Below the pieces are notes generated by a model, which saw only the letters and a list, made by a program, of their open reading frames with translations, had not been told where the DNA came from and did no database searches. 64,000 bases of DNA from Reichenbachiella carrageenanivorans (GTDB lineage Bacteria; Bacteroidota; Bacteroidia; Cytophagales; Cyclobacteriaceae): assembly GCF_025639805.1 (NCBI RefSeq), contig NZ_CP106735.1:744001-808000 (forward strand), given 5' to 3'. Of the stretch, positions 35,621 through 47,200 are shown in pieces; within the stretch, counting starts at the first letter, position 1; every line of letters begins with the position of its first letter. A program made the translations under genes and the position numbers.

Positions 35621-36997
35621 TCAAAAAACCATCGGAGCCAGATAAGTAGCAAACAACCAAATCAGTACAATAGACACTAGGTTCATCCAAAAGCCTGTCT
35701 GCATCATTTGCTTGATCTTGATTTTTCCTGAACTAAAAACAACAGCATTAGGAGGAGTGGCCACTGGCAACATAAATGCACAAGAAGCAGCTAGTACAGC
35801 ACCAGACATCAAAACTATAGGAGACACACCCAGCGAAATGCTCAATGTGATCAATAAAGGCAGCAACATACTCGCGGTTGCGGTATTGGAAGTCATCTCC
35901 GTGAGAAAATTAGTACTCGTAATCACAATCAAAACGATCATAATAAATGGCAGAAAATCCAATTGATCAAACCCTCCAGCCAGCCATTGGGTAAGGTCTG
36001 TCATAGAAAAGCCTTTGGCTATGGCCAATCCCCCTCCAAACATCAACAGCACTCCCCATGGCAAATGCTTCGCCGTGTTCCAATTCATCAGCTTGCCTTG
36101 TTTTTCTGAAGGAACGATAAACAGGACTATAGCGCCAAAAATGGCAATAAGCGTATCGTCTACTTGTGGTAAAAAAAGATTAATCAAAAACGATCTGGAA
36201 ACCCACAGGAATGCGACCACCGAAAACACAACAGCCACCCTGACCTGATCTTTGGTCAAGGCTTTAGGTTTTTCTGGAATGACGAGGCTGGATATTTTCT
36301 CTCTAGACAAACCTTTAGTCAAATACCACCAACAAATTATTATCAATAACCAGGCACATGGAAAAGCAAACAACATCCAGCGTATAAATGGCACATCTAT
36401 CCCAAGTGTATCTTTTAACACAGCTGCGAAAATAATATTGGGAGGAGTCCCGATCAGCGTAGCAAAACCACCAATAGAAGCTGAATAAGCCACACCTAAT
36501 AACAACTTGGTACTGAAATCACCCCCACCTTTGCCAGTAGAAGAGAGGGATAATGCTATCGGCAGCATCATGATGGCAGTAGCTGTATTAGAGATCCACA
36601 TAGAAAGAAAACCAGTAGCCACCATAAAACCTAAAATAACTTTGCGAGGGCTCGTGCCTATACTGTTGACTATAAAAAAGGCAATCACTCGATGTAATCC
36701 ACATTTTTCTACCGCTAAACCAATAATGAAGCCCCCCATAAAAAGAAAAATATAGCTTTGCCCATAGGCCGCAGTTACTTCACCTATTTTCATGGCACCT
36801 CCAAGCGATAGGAGCAGAATGGGCAGCAGGGAGGTCACCTCCAGCTCTACTGCTTCTGTCATCCACCAAATACCCACCCATACTGTGGTCGCCAGCACGA
36901 CCTGCCCCTGATAAGAAAGCCCGTGAAGGTCTAGCACCATCACAATCAGAAAGGCCAATGGCCCAGCTAAGAGTGGAAATATTTTTTTCAAACTCAT
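35621..36997 (-). CDS. SLC13/DASS-family anion transporter
   Basis: This 458-residue inner-membrane protein has about 11-12 spans. It carries both SNT motifs typical of divalent-anion:Na+ symporters: LSMWISNTATAIMMLPIA near residue 130 and TEMTSNTATASMLLPLLI near 370, each with a GTPPN-type partner (LIGTPPNIIFA; PVATPPNAVVFSSGKI). Members move sulfate, phosphate, succinate or citrate with Na+. The location beside the glycan-use regulator suggests it takes up an anion or acid released during glycan breakdown, but no substrate can be read from sequence. Confidence 0.88.
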   Translation of the reverse strand: MSLKKIFPLLAGPLAFLIVMVLDLHGLSYQGQVVLATTVWVGIWWMTEAVELEVTSLLPILLLSLGGAMKIGEVTAAYGQSYIFLFMGGFIIGLAVEKCGLHRVIAFFIVNSIGTSPRKVILGFMVATGFLSMWISNTATAIMMLPIALSLSSTGKGGGDFSTKLLLGVAYSASIGGFATLIGTPPNIIFAAVLKDTLGIDVPFIRWMLFAFPCAWLLIIICWWYLTKGLSREKISSLVIPEKPKALTKDQVRVAVVFSVVAFLWVSRSFLINLFLPQVDDTLIAIFGAIVLFIVPSEKQGKLMNWNTAKHLPWGVLLMFGGGLAIAKGFSMTDLTQWLAGGFDQLDFLPFIMIVLIVITSTNFLTEMTSNTATASMLLPLLITLSISLGVSPIVLMSGAVLAASCAFMLPVATPPNAVVFSSGKIKIKQMMQTGFWMNLVSIVLIWLFATYLAPMVF

Positions 36998-37066
36998 GAT
37001 ATATCAAAAGTAAAATCAAAAAGTGACGTTACCATTTATGCTTTTGGCAGCTGCCGACCAAAGGTA

Positions 37067-38185
37067 TTACTGCCTCTTTTCACTCAAAAATGCCTCTACA
37101 ATTAATTTCGGTATCTCTCCATATTTGGTGTTCGAAGAGTTAGACAACATGACGATCACTAGCTGATCTTCAGGGTAGATTCTAAAAACGGTGATACCCC
37201 CGACAGACCCTCCTCCATGACCATACACTTGCTTGTCGCCATGGCGACCTATCTCCCAGCCTATGCCATAATGCGTTTTTTTGCCGTTTTTCAACATTTG
37301 AGGAGTGGTAATCTCTTCTAAAGTTGGTTCAGACAAAAAGCCTGGCTGCATCATGGCTTCGCCAAATTTGATCAAATCTGAAGTGGTAGACACAAAGCCC
37401 CCACCGGCCCATTTGTAGCTATTGTCTACATATGGTGCATTTTCTATTTGGAGTGAATCTGTCCTAGACAATCGATAAAATGAAGTTCTGTCCGAAATAA
37501 TACTATCATTCTGGTCTTCGCAAGTCGATAACATGCCAAGTGGGCGGAATATAGTTTTGTGCATAAAGGGTAAAAATGCCTCACCACTAGCTCCTTCTAT
37601 GACCGCACTGAGCAGGTTATACCCATGACTACTATATGTATAAGCCGTACCTGGTTCATAAACCAGCGAGTCATTCATAAACATACTCAACCCCTCTTTT
37701 ACCGTCTGGTAATGCTTCTTGTTTAAAAATTCATTGTTCTGATAACTCCTGATTCCAGCGATATGACCGCTCAGCTGCCTAGTACTAAAAGTATATGCCT
37801 TCTCAGGAAAGTAGGGTACATAAACCTGCACTGGCAAATCAATATCAATTCGATCAGCCTCCATCAACTTGGCCAACGCCACCGCAGTCAACGGCTTTGC
37901 TACGCTGCCCACCCTGAATCTCGTTTGACCCGCTATAACTGGCGCATTCAACTCTACATCAGCCAACCCAAATGATTCAGACCACACGGTTTGACCAGCA
38001 ATAGCAACTGCCACATCCATCCCTGGCACTTTGTATGTCCTTTGTATCGAATCCACCAGCATACGAGACAACTCAATGGCATCTTTATACTTATCTTCTT
38101 GCCTCGTTTCTATTGGCGTTTTGCAAGCTGCTGTTACCAAACAAAGGAATAACACGCTCAGCGTAATAGTTTTGATTTGATTCAT
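37067..38185 (-). CDS. Serine beta-lactamase-family hydrolase, lipoprotein
   Basis: This 372-residue protein has a lipoprotein signal ending LCLVTAAC (Cys21). A class C beta-lactamase/DD-peptidase fold follows, with active-site SxxK in VGSVAKPLTAVALAKL (Ser near residue 95), the YSSHGYN tyrosine motif and the third motif GHGGGSVGG near residue 325. Such enzymes include esterases, peptidases and beta-lactamases. It is separated by 69 bp from the SLC13 gene downstream and is divergent from the hybrid regulator across 233 bp, so a shared control region is possible. Confidence 0.85.
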   Translation of the reverse strand: MNQIKTITLSVLFLCLVTAACKTPIETRQEDKYKDAIELSRMLVDSIQRTYKVPGMDVAVAIAGQTVWSESFGLADVELNAPVIAGQTRFRVGSVAKPLTAVALAKLMEADRIDIDLPVQVYVPYFPEKAYTFSTRQLSGHIAGIRSYQNNEFLNKKHYQTVKEGLSMFMNDSLVYEPGTAYTYSSHGYNLLSAVIEGASGEAFLPFMHKTIFRPLGMLSTCEDQNDSIISDRTSFYRLSRTDSLQIENAPYVDNSYKWAGGGFVSTTSDLIKFGEAMMQPGFLSEPTLEEITTPQMLKNGKKTHYGIGWEIGRHGDKQVYGHGGGSVGGITVFRIYPEDQLVIVMLSNSSNTKYGEIPKLIVEAFLSEKRQ

Positions 38186-38418
38186 TATTGTAATTAAGAA
38201 ATATGATTATAAAATATGACTTCTCGTTTGACCCAGTATCATTTGGTAAAGGTGAAAAACGCAACTAATTATTAACCTAAGCAGCCGTATCAATTCTCTA
38301 AAAATACGTAACATTCGACTTAATTTTTTTGATGATCTGATCAACAAACATGAAATTGTTACTTGATTTAAGATTAGCCCAAAGCACTTAAGCATTCTAT
38401 ATTTAGTAAATTAATTGA

Positions 38419-41400
38419 ATGAAATTTCGACCACATCTCCCATTTCATTTCACCTGTTTCTTTTATCTATTCTTTTCTATCCTCCTTTCTGCTAGTAGGC
38501 TAAATGCTCAAGAATATTTTTTCAAGACTCTGACTGTAAACAATGGGCTTTCACAAAACGATGTCAGTGCCATTTGTCAGGATAGCTTCGGATTTATATG
38601 GATAGGGACCTATGATGGACTCAATAAGTTTGACGGCTTCACGGTACAGTCCTATCACAAAATCACAACAGACGCAAACAGCCTTCCTGGAAACAGGATA
38701 ACTGCACTACAAGAAGACCACAAAAAAAGGCTTTGGATTGGTACTGAAGGTGGCGGTCTTGCCTATTATTCACTCTTGAAAGAAAGGTTTTTTAGAGTGG
38801 CTCTACCCAAACCTTTGGTATCTATACACGAAATCCTCGTGACCACGGACGGATCTGTATTTGCAACCACTTCTAATGGTGTGCTCCGACTGGTAGACCT
38901 ACCAAATCCCAGATTTGAATTCATTGCCGTAAGTAAGCAATTGCACTTCCGATCAGCCAAACAAGACTTAAAAGGAAACATTTATTTTGCCGGACGTGAT
39001 GGCGTATTTATATATCGAAACGGGCTCATGAAAGAAATTTCTAATCCAAAAAATATCCCATTTACACGTCTAGGATTTGACAGCAACAATAATCTCCTAG
39101 CTGGTAGCTATAATGGTCTCTACCAGATCAAAGACGGATCTGAAATCATTAAAATCAACAACCCTGATCTCGCAAATGGCAAAAGCATCTATGGTATCAC
39201 CACAGATAAAAACGGTAATACTTGGCTTGGCACTGACAACTATGGCTTGATCCAATTGGATGCTGAATACAAAACCATCTCACAGATAAAAGCTACTTCT
39301 CTCGAAGAAAGAGGCCTATTGAGCAATTCGGTACTCGAACTGTTCTGCGACAAAAACAACAACCTATGGGTAGGCAATCGGCTAGGGCTTTGTTTCGCCA
39401 GTCTTAACAACGTGGGTTTTGCCTCTTTAGACCTAACCCGGCTGACCAGACCCAATGTAAGAAGCGTCCTCCTCGACGATGAACACCTATTCCTTGGCAT
39501 CAACAACCAAGGTCTGTTCAACTACAACCTCGAAACAGATACGTTCAAACAAATACTTCCTCAACAAATCAACTCTGTCAGTAGTATATCTAAAATTGAC
39601 AAGAAGATTTATATCTGTACCAGTAATGGTATTTTCCAATCGGATTCGGAAGACTCTTTTGCTAAAATGGAAACTGTATGGCAAGACCACTCACCTGCCC
39701 CTACCAACTTCACGTGTATTGCCAAAGATGACTTTTCAAGGTTTTACCTCGGGACTCATGCTGGGCTAGTCGTGATGGAAGCAGGCAAAGCCGTTCGGAT
39801 TTGGGACAAGGACGCTTCTATGAGTCTTTTCCAAAATATTAAAATTTTCAAATCCCTATACCTACCAAAAAAACGCCAGTTACTGATTGGCACCATTTCC
39901 AAAAGTTTGTTTTCCATTACCATGGATAAAAATGGAAACTGGGTCTCGGCCAAACAAATTCCATTAATGAACATCAACGCCGAACCTATTTTCAATACCT
40001 CTGTTTGGTCTATTCATCAGTCGGCAGATAGCACATTGTGGATAGGCACAGATGCTGGATTGTTTAAAAAAGAAAAAGAGGGACAGAAGTTTCAACAAGT
40101 GGACGTACGGGGCGTGATCGACAAAAAGATCATGTGCATCACCGAAGGCACAAATGATATCCTTTGGCTTTCTAATACTCAGGGGCTTATAAGTTTTAAC
40201 CCCAAAACAGCCACGATCCGAAAGTACACTTACAATGATGGCTTACTCTCAAGCACACTTACAGAGGGAGCTGCTATAGACCGCAATGGCAGGTTATACT
40301 TTGGGACGGCAAGAGGTGTGAATTACATGGACCCAAACCATATTTTCACAAACCCACATCAGCCCCAAGTGCTAATTTCAAAATTTAGCGTACACAACCA
40401 GCCCGTAAGACCTGGAGAAGAGCTGCTAGGCTCAATTATATTAAATGAGAACATCAACACAACTCGCCAGATTAAATTGAACTACAGGCAAAACAACTTC
40501 ACAGTAGAGTTTACAGGCACCAATTATACCGACATTCAGGAAGGCAATTTTAAGTACCGACTCAAAGGGTATGACAAAAGCTGGATTTACACTACCTCCG
40601 AGAATCGATTTATATCCTACTCGAACCTCAAACCTGGGAATTACGAACTGACATTAGACATCGCCAATAAAGACGGCCTATGGACAAAACAACCGCAAGT
40701 CATCAGTATGCAAATCTCCCCAGCTCCATGGAAAACTCCATTTGCCTATTTGATCTACATCCTTCTATCCTTGGCTATTATTGGTGCTTTTGTATTCTTC
40801 TGGTACAACAGGCAAAAGCTCAATCATCAAATTGAACTAGACAAAATCATCATCCGGCAAGATCAGGAGCTAAGAGAAGTCCAATTGCGTTTTTTCACCG
40901 ATATCGCTCATGAATTTAAGACACCGCTCTCGCTCATCATCGCGCCACTAAATGATCTGATGAATAAAACGATGAGTCAGGAAATGCGCGAAACCTGTTT
41001 CCAGATAGTCTCTCGAAATATGAAGCGTTTGGAGTATCTGGTAAGTCAATTTTTGGATTTTGGGAAAATCTCTGAAGGAGGCAGCATCTTACAAGTATCT
41101 AAACATGATCTCAGGAAATTCTCCCAAGAAACTACACGAGCTTTTCAATGGCAAATTCAAAAAGAACAAATCGACTTTAGACTAGACCTAAAAGAATGTA
41201 TAGGGTATGTTGATCACGATGTTCTAGAGAAAGCACTATACAACGTGCTCTCCAATGCATTTAAGTATACACCTAAAAATGGCACGATCGAACTCAAACT
41301 AGACGTGGATGGATCGGGCGACCAAAGGCTGGCAATCATCACCGTCAGTGACAGTGGCCCAGGTATCCCCGACGAACAAAAAAGCTTGGTTTTTGACCGT

Positions 41401-42414
41401 TTTTTTCATGACAAAGACCGAGCCTCCTCTGGGATAGGTCTCCACCTCACGTACAATCTCATACAAGCGCATAAAGGATCCATTTCGGTATCAGACAGCC
41501 CATTCCATGGGGCTCAATTTACCATAGTACTCCCCATAGACGAAGAGACCTACGCTGAAAAAGAACTATATAATGGAGACCTAACGGAAAGACCAGAAAT
41601 AATAATCAACGATGCGATCTCTTCTTCAGAAATGAAAAAAGAAGGAGAAATCATCTTGATCGTAGAAGACGACCTCGATTTAAGAAACTACTTGATGCTG
41701 AGCCTTCAGTCTCATTACGTAGTGATAGAAGCTAATAACGGCAAAGAAGGCCTGAAAATGGCCCAAGAGGAACTACCAAACATTATCATCAGTGATGTCA
41801 TGATGCCGATCATGGATGGAATCGAAATGTGTGAACACCTAAAAGCAGACAGTAGCACCTCTCATATTCCTATCCTATTGCTCACCGCCAAGACTGGGAT
41901 TGAATATGAGAAAAAAGGACTTGACGCTGGCGCGTGGGACTATATCGCCAAGCCATTTGACTCTGAGGCTTTGCTCCAAAAGGTGGACAACATCATAGAC
42001 ACCAGAAACAAGTTTAAAGCCTACTTGTCTGACCAAAACATAAACATGGAGGTAAAAACCCACTACACTTCATACGACCAGAAGTTGATGGCCAACATCT
42101 CCAAAATCATTGAAGAAAACCTACAAGACCCAGCGTTCAATGTCAATCAGTTGGCCAACGAAATAGGCCTGAGCCGTATGCACCTGCACCGCAAACTCAA
42201 ATCACTAGTAGGTGAAAGTGGAAAAAGTATCATTACCAGAGTAAAAGTAAAATATGCAGCCAGCATGTTCGATCAAGGATGTGATCGTGTGCAGGAGGCT
42301 ATGGATGCCATCGGCATGACCAACTATGCCAATTTCAACAATAATTTTAAGCGGGTGATGAACATGACCGCAAGCGAATACATCGCCCAGCTACACCAAA
42401 AGCCCAATGCTTGA
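38419..42414 (+). CDS. Hybrid two-component system regulator (HTCS)
   Basis: This 1331-residue single-protein signalling system has a signal peptide and an N-terminal double propeller of two-component-regulator repeats (NNGLSQNDVSAICQDSFGF, FIWIGTYDGLNKFDGF). A Y_Y_Y domain lies near 680-760, and a transmembrane helix near 775-797 (FAYLIYILLSLAIIGAFVFF). HisKA follows with phospho-acceptor His831 (DIAHEFKTPLS), then HATPase_c (NVLSNAFKYTPKNG, GPGIP, GIGLHLTYNL), a receiver with Asp1126 (IISDVMMPIMDG) and a C-terminal AraC helix-turn-helix. It senses a glycan fragment in the periplasm and activates the locus, presumably the convergent GH110/susCD operon. Its stop codon abuts the next gene's stop. 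Confidence 0.95.
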   Translation: MKFRPHLPFHFTCFFYLFFSILLSASRLNAQEYFFKTLTVNNGLSQNDVSAICQDSFGFIWIGTYDGLNKFDGFTVQSYHKITTDANSLPGNRITALQEDHKKRLWIGTEGGGLAYYSLLKERFFRVALPKPLVSIHEILVTTDGSVFATTSNGVLRLVDLPNPRFEFIAVSKQLHFRSAKQDLKGNIYFAGRDGVFIYRNGLMKEISNPKNIPFTRLGFDSNNNLLAGSYNGLYQIKDGSEIIKINNPDLANGKSIYGITTDKNGNTWLGTDNYGLIQLDAEYKTISQIKATSLEERGLLSNSVLELFCDKNNNLWVGNRLGLCFASLNNVGFASLDLTRLTRPNVRSVLLDDEHLFLGINNQGLFNYNLETDTFKQILPQQINSVSSISKIDKKIYICTSNGIFQSDSEDSFAKMETVWQDHSPAPTNFTCIAKDDFSRFYLGTHAGLVVMEAGKAVRIWDKDASMSLFQNIKIFKSLYLPKKRQLLIGTISKSLFSITMDKNGNWVSAKQIPLMNINAEPIFNTSVWSIHQSADSTLWIGTDAGLFKKEKEGQKFQQVDVRGVIDKKIMCITEGTNDILWLSNTQGLISFNPKTATIRKYTYNDGLLSSTLTEGAAIDRNGRLYFGTARGVNYMDPNHIFTNPHQPQVLISKFSVHNQPVRPGEELLGSIILNENINTTRQIKLNYRQNNFTVEFTGTNYTDIQEGNFKYRLKGYDKSWIYTTSENRFISYSNLKPGNYELTLDIANKDGLWTKQPQVISMQISPAPWKTPFAYLIYILLSLAIIGAFVFFWYNRQKLNHQIELDKIIIRQDQELREVQLRFFTDIAHEFKTPLSLIIAPLNDLMNKTMSQEMRETCFQIVSRNMKRLEYLVSQFLDFGKISEGGSILQVSKHDLRKFSQETTRAFQWQIQKEQIDFRLDLKECIGYVDHDVLEKALYNVLSNAFKYTPKNGTIELKLDVDGSGDQRLAIITVSDSGPGIPDEQKSLVFDRFFHDKDRASSGIGLHLTYNLIQAHKGSISVSDSPFHGAQFTIVLPIDEETYAEKELYNGDLTERPEIIINDAISSSEMKKEGEIILIVEDDLDLRNYLMLSLQSHYVVIEANNGKEGLKMAQEELPNIIISDVMMPIMDGIEMCEHLKADSSTSHIPILLLTAKTGIEYEKKGLDAGAWDYIAKPFDSEALLQKVDNIIDTRNKFKAYLSDQNINMEVKTHYTSYDQKLMANISKIIEENLQDPAFNVNQLANEIGLSRMHLHRKLKSLVGESGKSIITRVKVKYAASMFDQGCDRVQEAMDAIGMTNYANFNNNFKRVMNMTASEYIAQLHQKPNA

Positions 42415-44181
42415 TTAGTCCTTATTGATCAACCCAGAATTATTATCCAAAAACAATTTATCCAACTCTTCTCCACGGTAAGGGTCTGCATGGTTATGAA
42501 TGTATCGATTGCCCTGAAGGAAAATATTTTCACTACACTCTATAGACATGGCCATTTTGTTATACATGAAAGTATTGTTCAGTATCCAAATATTATTAAT
42601 CCCCTGCCAATCTGCCGTAGCCACACCGCACCACCTCGATTTAGACTCTGGATTCTTCAGTTTGTTCATCTTCATCCTAACAGCCGCACCATTATACTCT
42701 TTTAGGTAAGTGTCGTCATAGCCGCAATTTTTAAAAATATTATTTTGAATCAGGATATGATGTGCGGCTAGTCCTTCTCCCCAGTCTACGCCATTCCCAA
42801 AATTGATGGCACTTTGACTTAGGTTTTCAAAAATATTGTTTTCTATCACTCCATAGCCATTTTGGAGGTTGAGTCCGTAGCGCCGAGCATTTCGGAAAGT
42901 ACTATTTCGGATCACAAAAGATTCGCAGGCTCGGGTATCTACATAGGCGCCATCGTTTCGTTTTCCCTCACCTACTCTATCCAATCCTTCGATGGGCTGA
43001 CTCAGAGACACCTGATATTCATTCTGTCCCAAGTGTGATGCTTGCATGACCATGGCCTCTCCGATCAAAATGCCCTTTCTCGGATTAAAAAATCTAAGAA
43101 TATCTCCCGTTTTCAAATCATACTTTACGACAATATCGGTAGGCGAAATCACCTTTAGGATGGTACGGTGCTGCGATTTCAAGTTGAAAGCATCATCGGT
43201 ATAACCTTCGAAAAGCACATTTTCTACCCAAGGGCCTATATAGCTCCCACTCACATGAATACAATCTGCATTGGCACTGTGCTGACGCCCTTCTCTCATC
43301 AAGATCTTACACCCAATGACATTCCACTCCTTATGGTTGAACGCGGAATAACTTCCCGAAGGACTCGTATAGCTGGTGATGTTCAGATAGGTCACATTTT
43401 CTCCAGAATATGAGGTAAAAATCGTTCTCCCATTCCTTCTGGCAATTTGCACATATGGATCACCTATGTCCATATCGAGCGTATATCTTTTTGCTGGATG
43501 CTGTACTCGAAACACGCCAGGCGAAACCTCTTTCCATCCTCTATCAGGAAATAAACTAGGCACCCCATCTTTGAGCTTGCCAGGAGTATTTTTATCCAGC
43601 ACCACTCCCCAGACCTCTGGCGAGATTTCAAACTGCTTGTCGCTCAGCAATGGAAAACCCTCATCTATTTTAAGGTCAAAGGTGTAATTAATCGTATCTA
43701 AGGCTACCACAATACCTTGTGTGAAAGGTAAGGGGTCATAGTCTACAACCATGTCTTTGAATATTATATTCTTGCAATTGAGCAGCTTGACAAAGCCACT
43801 CTGGGGATTATGAATAACCAATTCTGCTCCATTACCATTCACAACGACATACTTCATTTCTCTAATTTCAAAAGCATGCGAGACTTCGTCTCTGGCAAAC
43901 AAATCATATATACCTTTTTCAAAAATCAATTCCACTGGTCGGTCTTCAGAAGCTTTGGCTATCGCCTTGGAAATGGCTCTATCAATAGCCCCTATATCAT
44001 CTTTGCCATCGTCGGGAATGGCTCCGAAATCTGCCACAGAGATTTGGGTTTTGATGGGCAAATCAAGAAGAGGAGCTTGTCTTTTTGTTCTGAAAAAATC
44101 AGGTTGTACGAAATTTTGTTGTGCATAACCGAGCCCTCCCCAACCTATTAAAAAAACTACTATCCATCTTCTCATATTCAT
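42415..44181 (-). CDS. GH110-like parallel beta-helix glycosidase
   Basis: From ATG 44181 the 588-residue exported protein has the signal WIVVFLIGWGGLGYAQ and a right-handed beta-helix. It shares the GH110 catalytic region: NADCIHVSG (Asp306) then 22 residues to DDAFN (Asp329, Asp330). The earlier ITSYTSPSGSYSAFNHKEWNV-type strands match the 1155-residue paralogue, and the middle part aligns with true GH110 in layout. GH110 enzymes remove terminal alpha-1,3-galactose with inversion. The catalytic residues are kept but the surroundings differ much, so substrate may differ. No lipid or T9SS anchor is seen, so it is probably periplasmic. Last gene of the operon. Confidence 0.7.
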   Translation of the reverse strand: MNMRRWIVVFLIGWGGLGYAQQNFVQPDFFRTKRQAPLLDLPIKTQISVADFGAIPDDGKDDIGAIDRAISKAIAKASEDRPVELIFEKGIYDLFARDEVSHAFEIREMKYVVVNGNGAELVIHNPQSGFVKLLNCKNIIFKDMVVDYDPLPFTQGIVVALDTINYTFDLKIDEGFPLLSDKQFEISPEVWGVVLDKNTPGKLKDGVPSLFPDRGWKEVSPGVFRVQHPAKRYTLDMDIGDPYVQIARRNGRTIFTSYSGENVTYLNITSYTSPSGSYSAFNHKEWNVIGCKILMREGRQHSANADCIHVSGSYIGPWVENVLFEGYTDDAFNLKSQHRTILKVISPTDIVVKYDLKTGDILRFFNPRKGILIGEAMVMQASHLGQNEYQVSLSQPIEGLDRVGEGKRNDGAYVDTRACESFVIRNSTFRNARRYGLNLQNGYGVIENNIFENLSQSAINFGNGVDWGEGLAAHHILIQNNIFKNCGYDDTYLKEYNGAAVRMKMNKLKNPESKSRWCGVATADWQGINNIWILNNTFMYNKMAMSIECSENIFLQGNRYIHNHADPYRGEELDKLFLDNNSGLINKD

Positions 44182-44291
44182 ATTGCCTCTATTTTTTTGC
44201 TGAAATGTATCGCCCACATCCTTATTGCCCATTATTGAGAATAACAAATACCAAAAGGACATGGACGACATCTTTAAATTAGGTGATATTA

Positions 44292-47200
44292 TTAGCGTTT
44301 TATCGCTCTAAAAGTCTTCTGAACAACTCCATCAGCGTCTATGATTTCTATCAAATACATACCAGAAGGAGCGCCACCGAAAGGTATCTTCGCTTCTTTC
44401 TGTCTGTCTACTTTGAGTGTAGTCCAGACTGTGCCCGCCAAATCACAAACCCGCAACTCACTTGCCGTTGTTCCCAGTCCCTTTAGATTTAAAAAGTCTC
44501 CTGAAAATGGATTTGGGTACAATACAGTCGATCCCATCTGATCATCAGACGACAAGGGCGCTGCTACGTTGACAGCAAAGCTAATTTTGGCTCTTGTGCC
44601 CCCTTCTTTTTCCGCCAAAAGTGTGAGTGTTTCCCGTCCTTCCTTCTGACCTGTAACAATTAGCATACTATTGTCCACCTTAGCCGAAATGATCTCAGAA
44701 TTACCAAGGGTTAGTTCATAAACCACATCAGGTTCATTCAAATCCTCAAATACATCCAGAAGATCTAATTGAAAGGATTCATTGACCATAACTGTTTTAT
44801 CTTCTACTATAATAGCCGTGACTATTTGCCCTATCCTACTGGCTGGCATAGTCAGATAACCATCCGAATCGATCGTAGGCGAGACCCCGCCTATGGTAAT
44901 CTGACTCAGTTGGGTTGCCGTCAGTCCTCCTGCACTACTTCCAAACCTAATTACTCCATTTTGAAATCCGTTGATCTCCACAGCCCCTGTGCTCCAATTG
45001 GCAGCTGAGTTGTCTTCAAAATGAACCAACGACACTGCCGAATCTAGATTCAACACCAGTTTACCTGTAGAAGAAAAAAACAATCGATCCAAGTCACTTT
45101 GGTTTTCATTGATGGACAGATTGAATGTATGTGTACTGGCAATAGAAATATTTCCATCGAGACAATTGGCAGCATTTACAGTCATGTTGCTATTGTGTCC
45201 ATTGATTTGGATTTTCTGATCTGTGTTCAAAAATGTTGCGTCATCTTGCATGTTTACAGTCACGTCTGCGTTGCCCCAGAAGACCAAATCGGCATTAAAA
45301 CCTGAATTGTCTGATGTACTGCCAAACACCGATGTAGTAGAAGAACCAAAAGTCAGGTTTTTGACCCCGTTCAGCGTTCCGTTAAATTCAAAAACATGAG
45401 AAGATGTACTTCCATTTGTACTGAGCAAAGTGGTAGCATTCAAAGTGAGTGTCCCCTTTTCTCCAAATTCAATAATATTGTCGTTGCTTCCATTGTTGCT
45501 GATATACACGGCATTGTTGTCTATGCTATTACGAATGTCTACGGGCACATCCAGCTTGAACCGAGCCCCTGTACTGCTATTATTCAAAATACCAGGAATG
45601 GTATATCTGTCCTTATTGTCGATAGTCAACAACGACCCACCGTTTAGTATGGTGCTGCTACTGGAAGTAGCGTTGTAAAGCTGACTCAAACTGTAGGGCT
45701 GAGTAACCAACGAACTATCAGCATCTATTCGAGCACTTTCACCTATACTTGGTGTCATATCATCCTGCCAGTTTGCAGGTATATTCCAATACTTCCCTCC
45801 TGACCCTTGAAAAATACGTGTAGCACTGATCCCTCCACTCGCAGAAAGCCAGAAGCCACTAGTGGCTGTACCTCCATTGCCATCATCTGCCGTCACATTA
45901 ATTTTGGTCAGGCCATCTCCAATACTCACGATCTGTACCGAATCCGAAACGATCGAAACAGTAGCTATCGAAGTCTCACTACTTGTAGCGCTATAGCTCA
46001 AAGTACCTTGTAGGATGTCTTTGAATACACTATCAAGCCCTACTTTGAACGTAGAGAATCCATCTACTAGATCTAGGTCTGGCAAATATTCACTTTTTAA
46101 ATTATTGAAATTGATACTGCCTATGTTATAGTTAAATGTATTGCCAGCTATGCGAATGTTATGAAACCCATCCCAGTCTGACATGGCCGAACCACACCAT
46201 GGGTCGCAAGCGCCGTCTCCCAACTTAGCAATCATGGTACTAATAGTGGCTGATATCCCATGCTCGTCTTCATTAAACTTGGCATCGAATCCACAGTTGG
46301 TAAACGTGTTGTTTTTGATTTCAATATCATGTGCCACAAACCCTTCTTTCCAGTCCACACCGTTTTCCATTCGTATCGCACAACCACTCAGGTTTTCGAA
46401 AAGACAATCCTCGATCACACCATAGCCATTTTGCAACAACATGCCATACCTTCTGCTGTTGCGAATGGTATCGTCTCTAAATACAAAGGACTCACATGCT
46501 TTGGTATCTAGATAAGCTCTATCTCCAGAATTGTCCGTATTGAAGTTGGACAAATAGACAGGGCTAGAAAGAAAAATCCGATAAGAATTGCTCCCCAAAT
46601 TATGAACCGTATCAACCAAGCCTACTCGCTCGATCAAAGCACCGTCTCGGGGATTGAAAAATGATACGGTATCTCCCACAAACAACTTGCTACTAAATCC
46701 AACTTTCATTTGTGTTGGGCTTTCTACCTCTGTGATCGTAAGGCTAGCATATTTCATATTTACCGCATCATCGCTCTGCCCTTCGAACCGACAACCCTGC
46801 ACCCATGGTCCAATAATCCCTCCACTGATATGAATACAATCAGCATTAGCACTATGTACACGACCCGGTTTGATCAAAATTTTACAATCAATCATACTCC
46901 ACTCTTTATGGTGGAAAGTATTATAGCTACCCGCAGGACTGCTATAGCTTTTTGTATTCAGAAAGGTGACTTGCTCTCCTGAGTTTGACTGAAATATTGT
47001 TCGCCCATTGTGCCGAGCAATCTGCACATAGTAATCGTTTACCTCGACTTGGTCTATATGTACCTGTTGTTTAAAAACAATTTGAAAAGTATCTGCATTC
47101 AATTGATACGCAGTATCAATGTTGAGCAAATTCGAGGCGCCATCTTTAAGCATGCCATTGGCGGTTTTGAGCATACCCCATCTTTCTGGGGCTGATGTGA

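Noticed and set aside
42405..42425. Abutting stop codons of the regulator and the GH110-like gene as a regulatory overlap
   Set aside because: Convergent ends with no gap are frequent in this window (for example at 12680, 18828-18844 and 24437-24440), so nothing special can be claimed.
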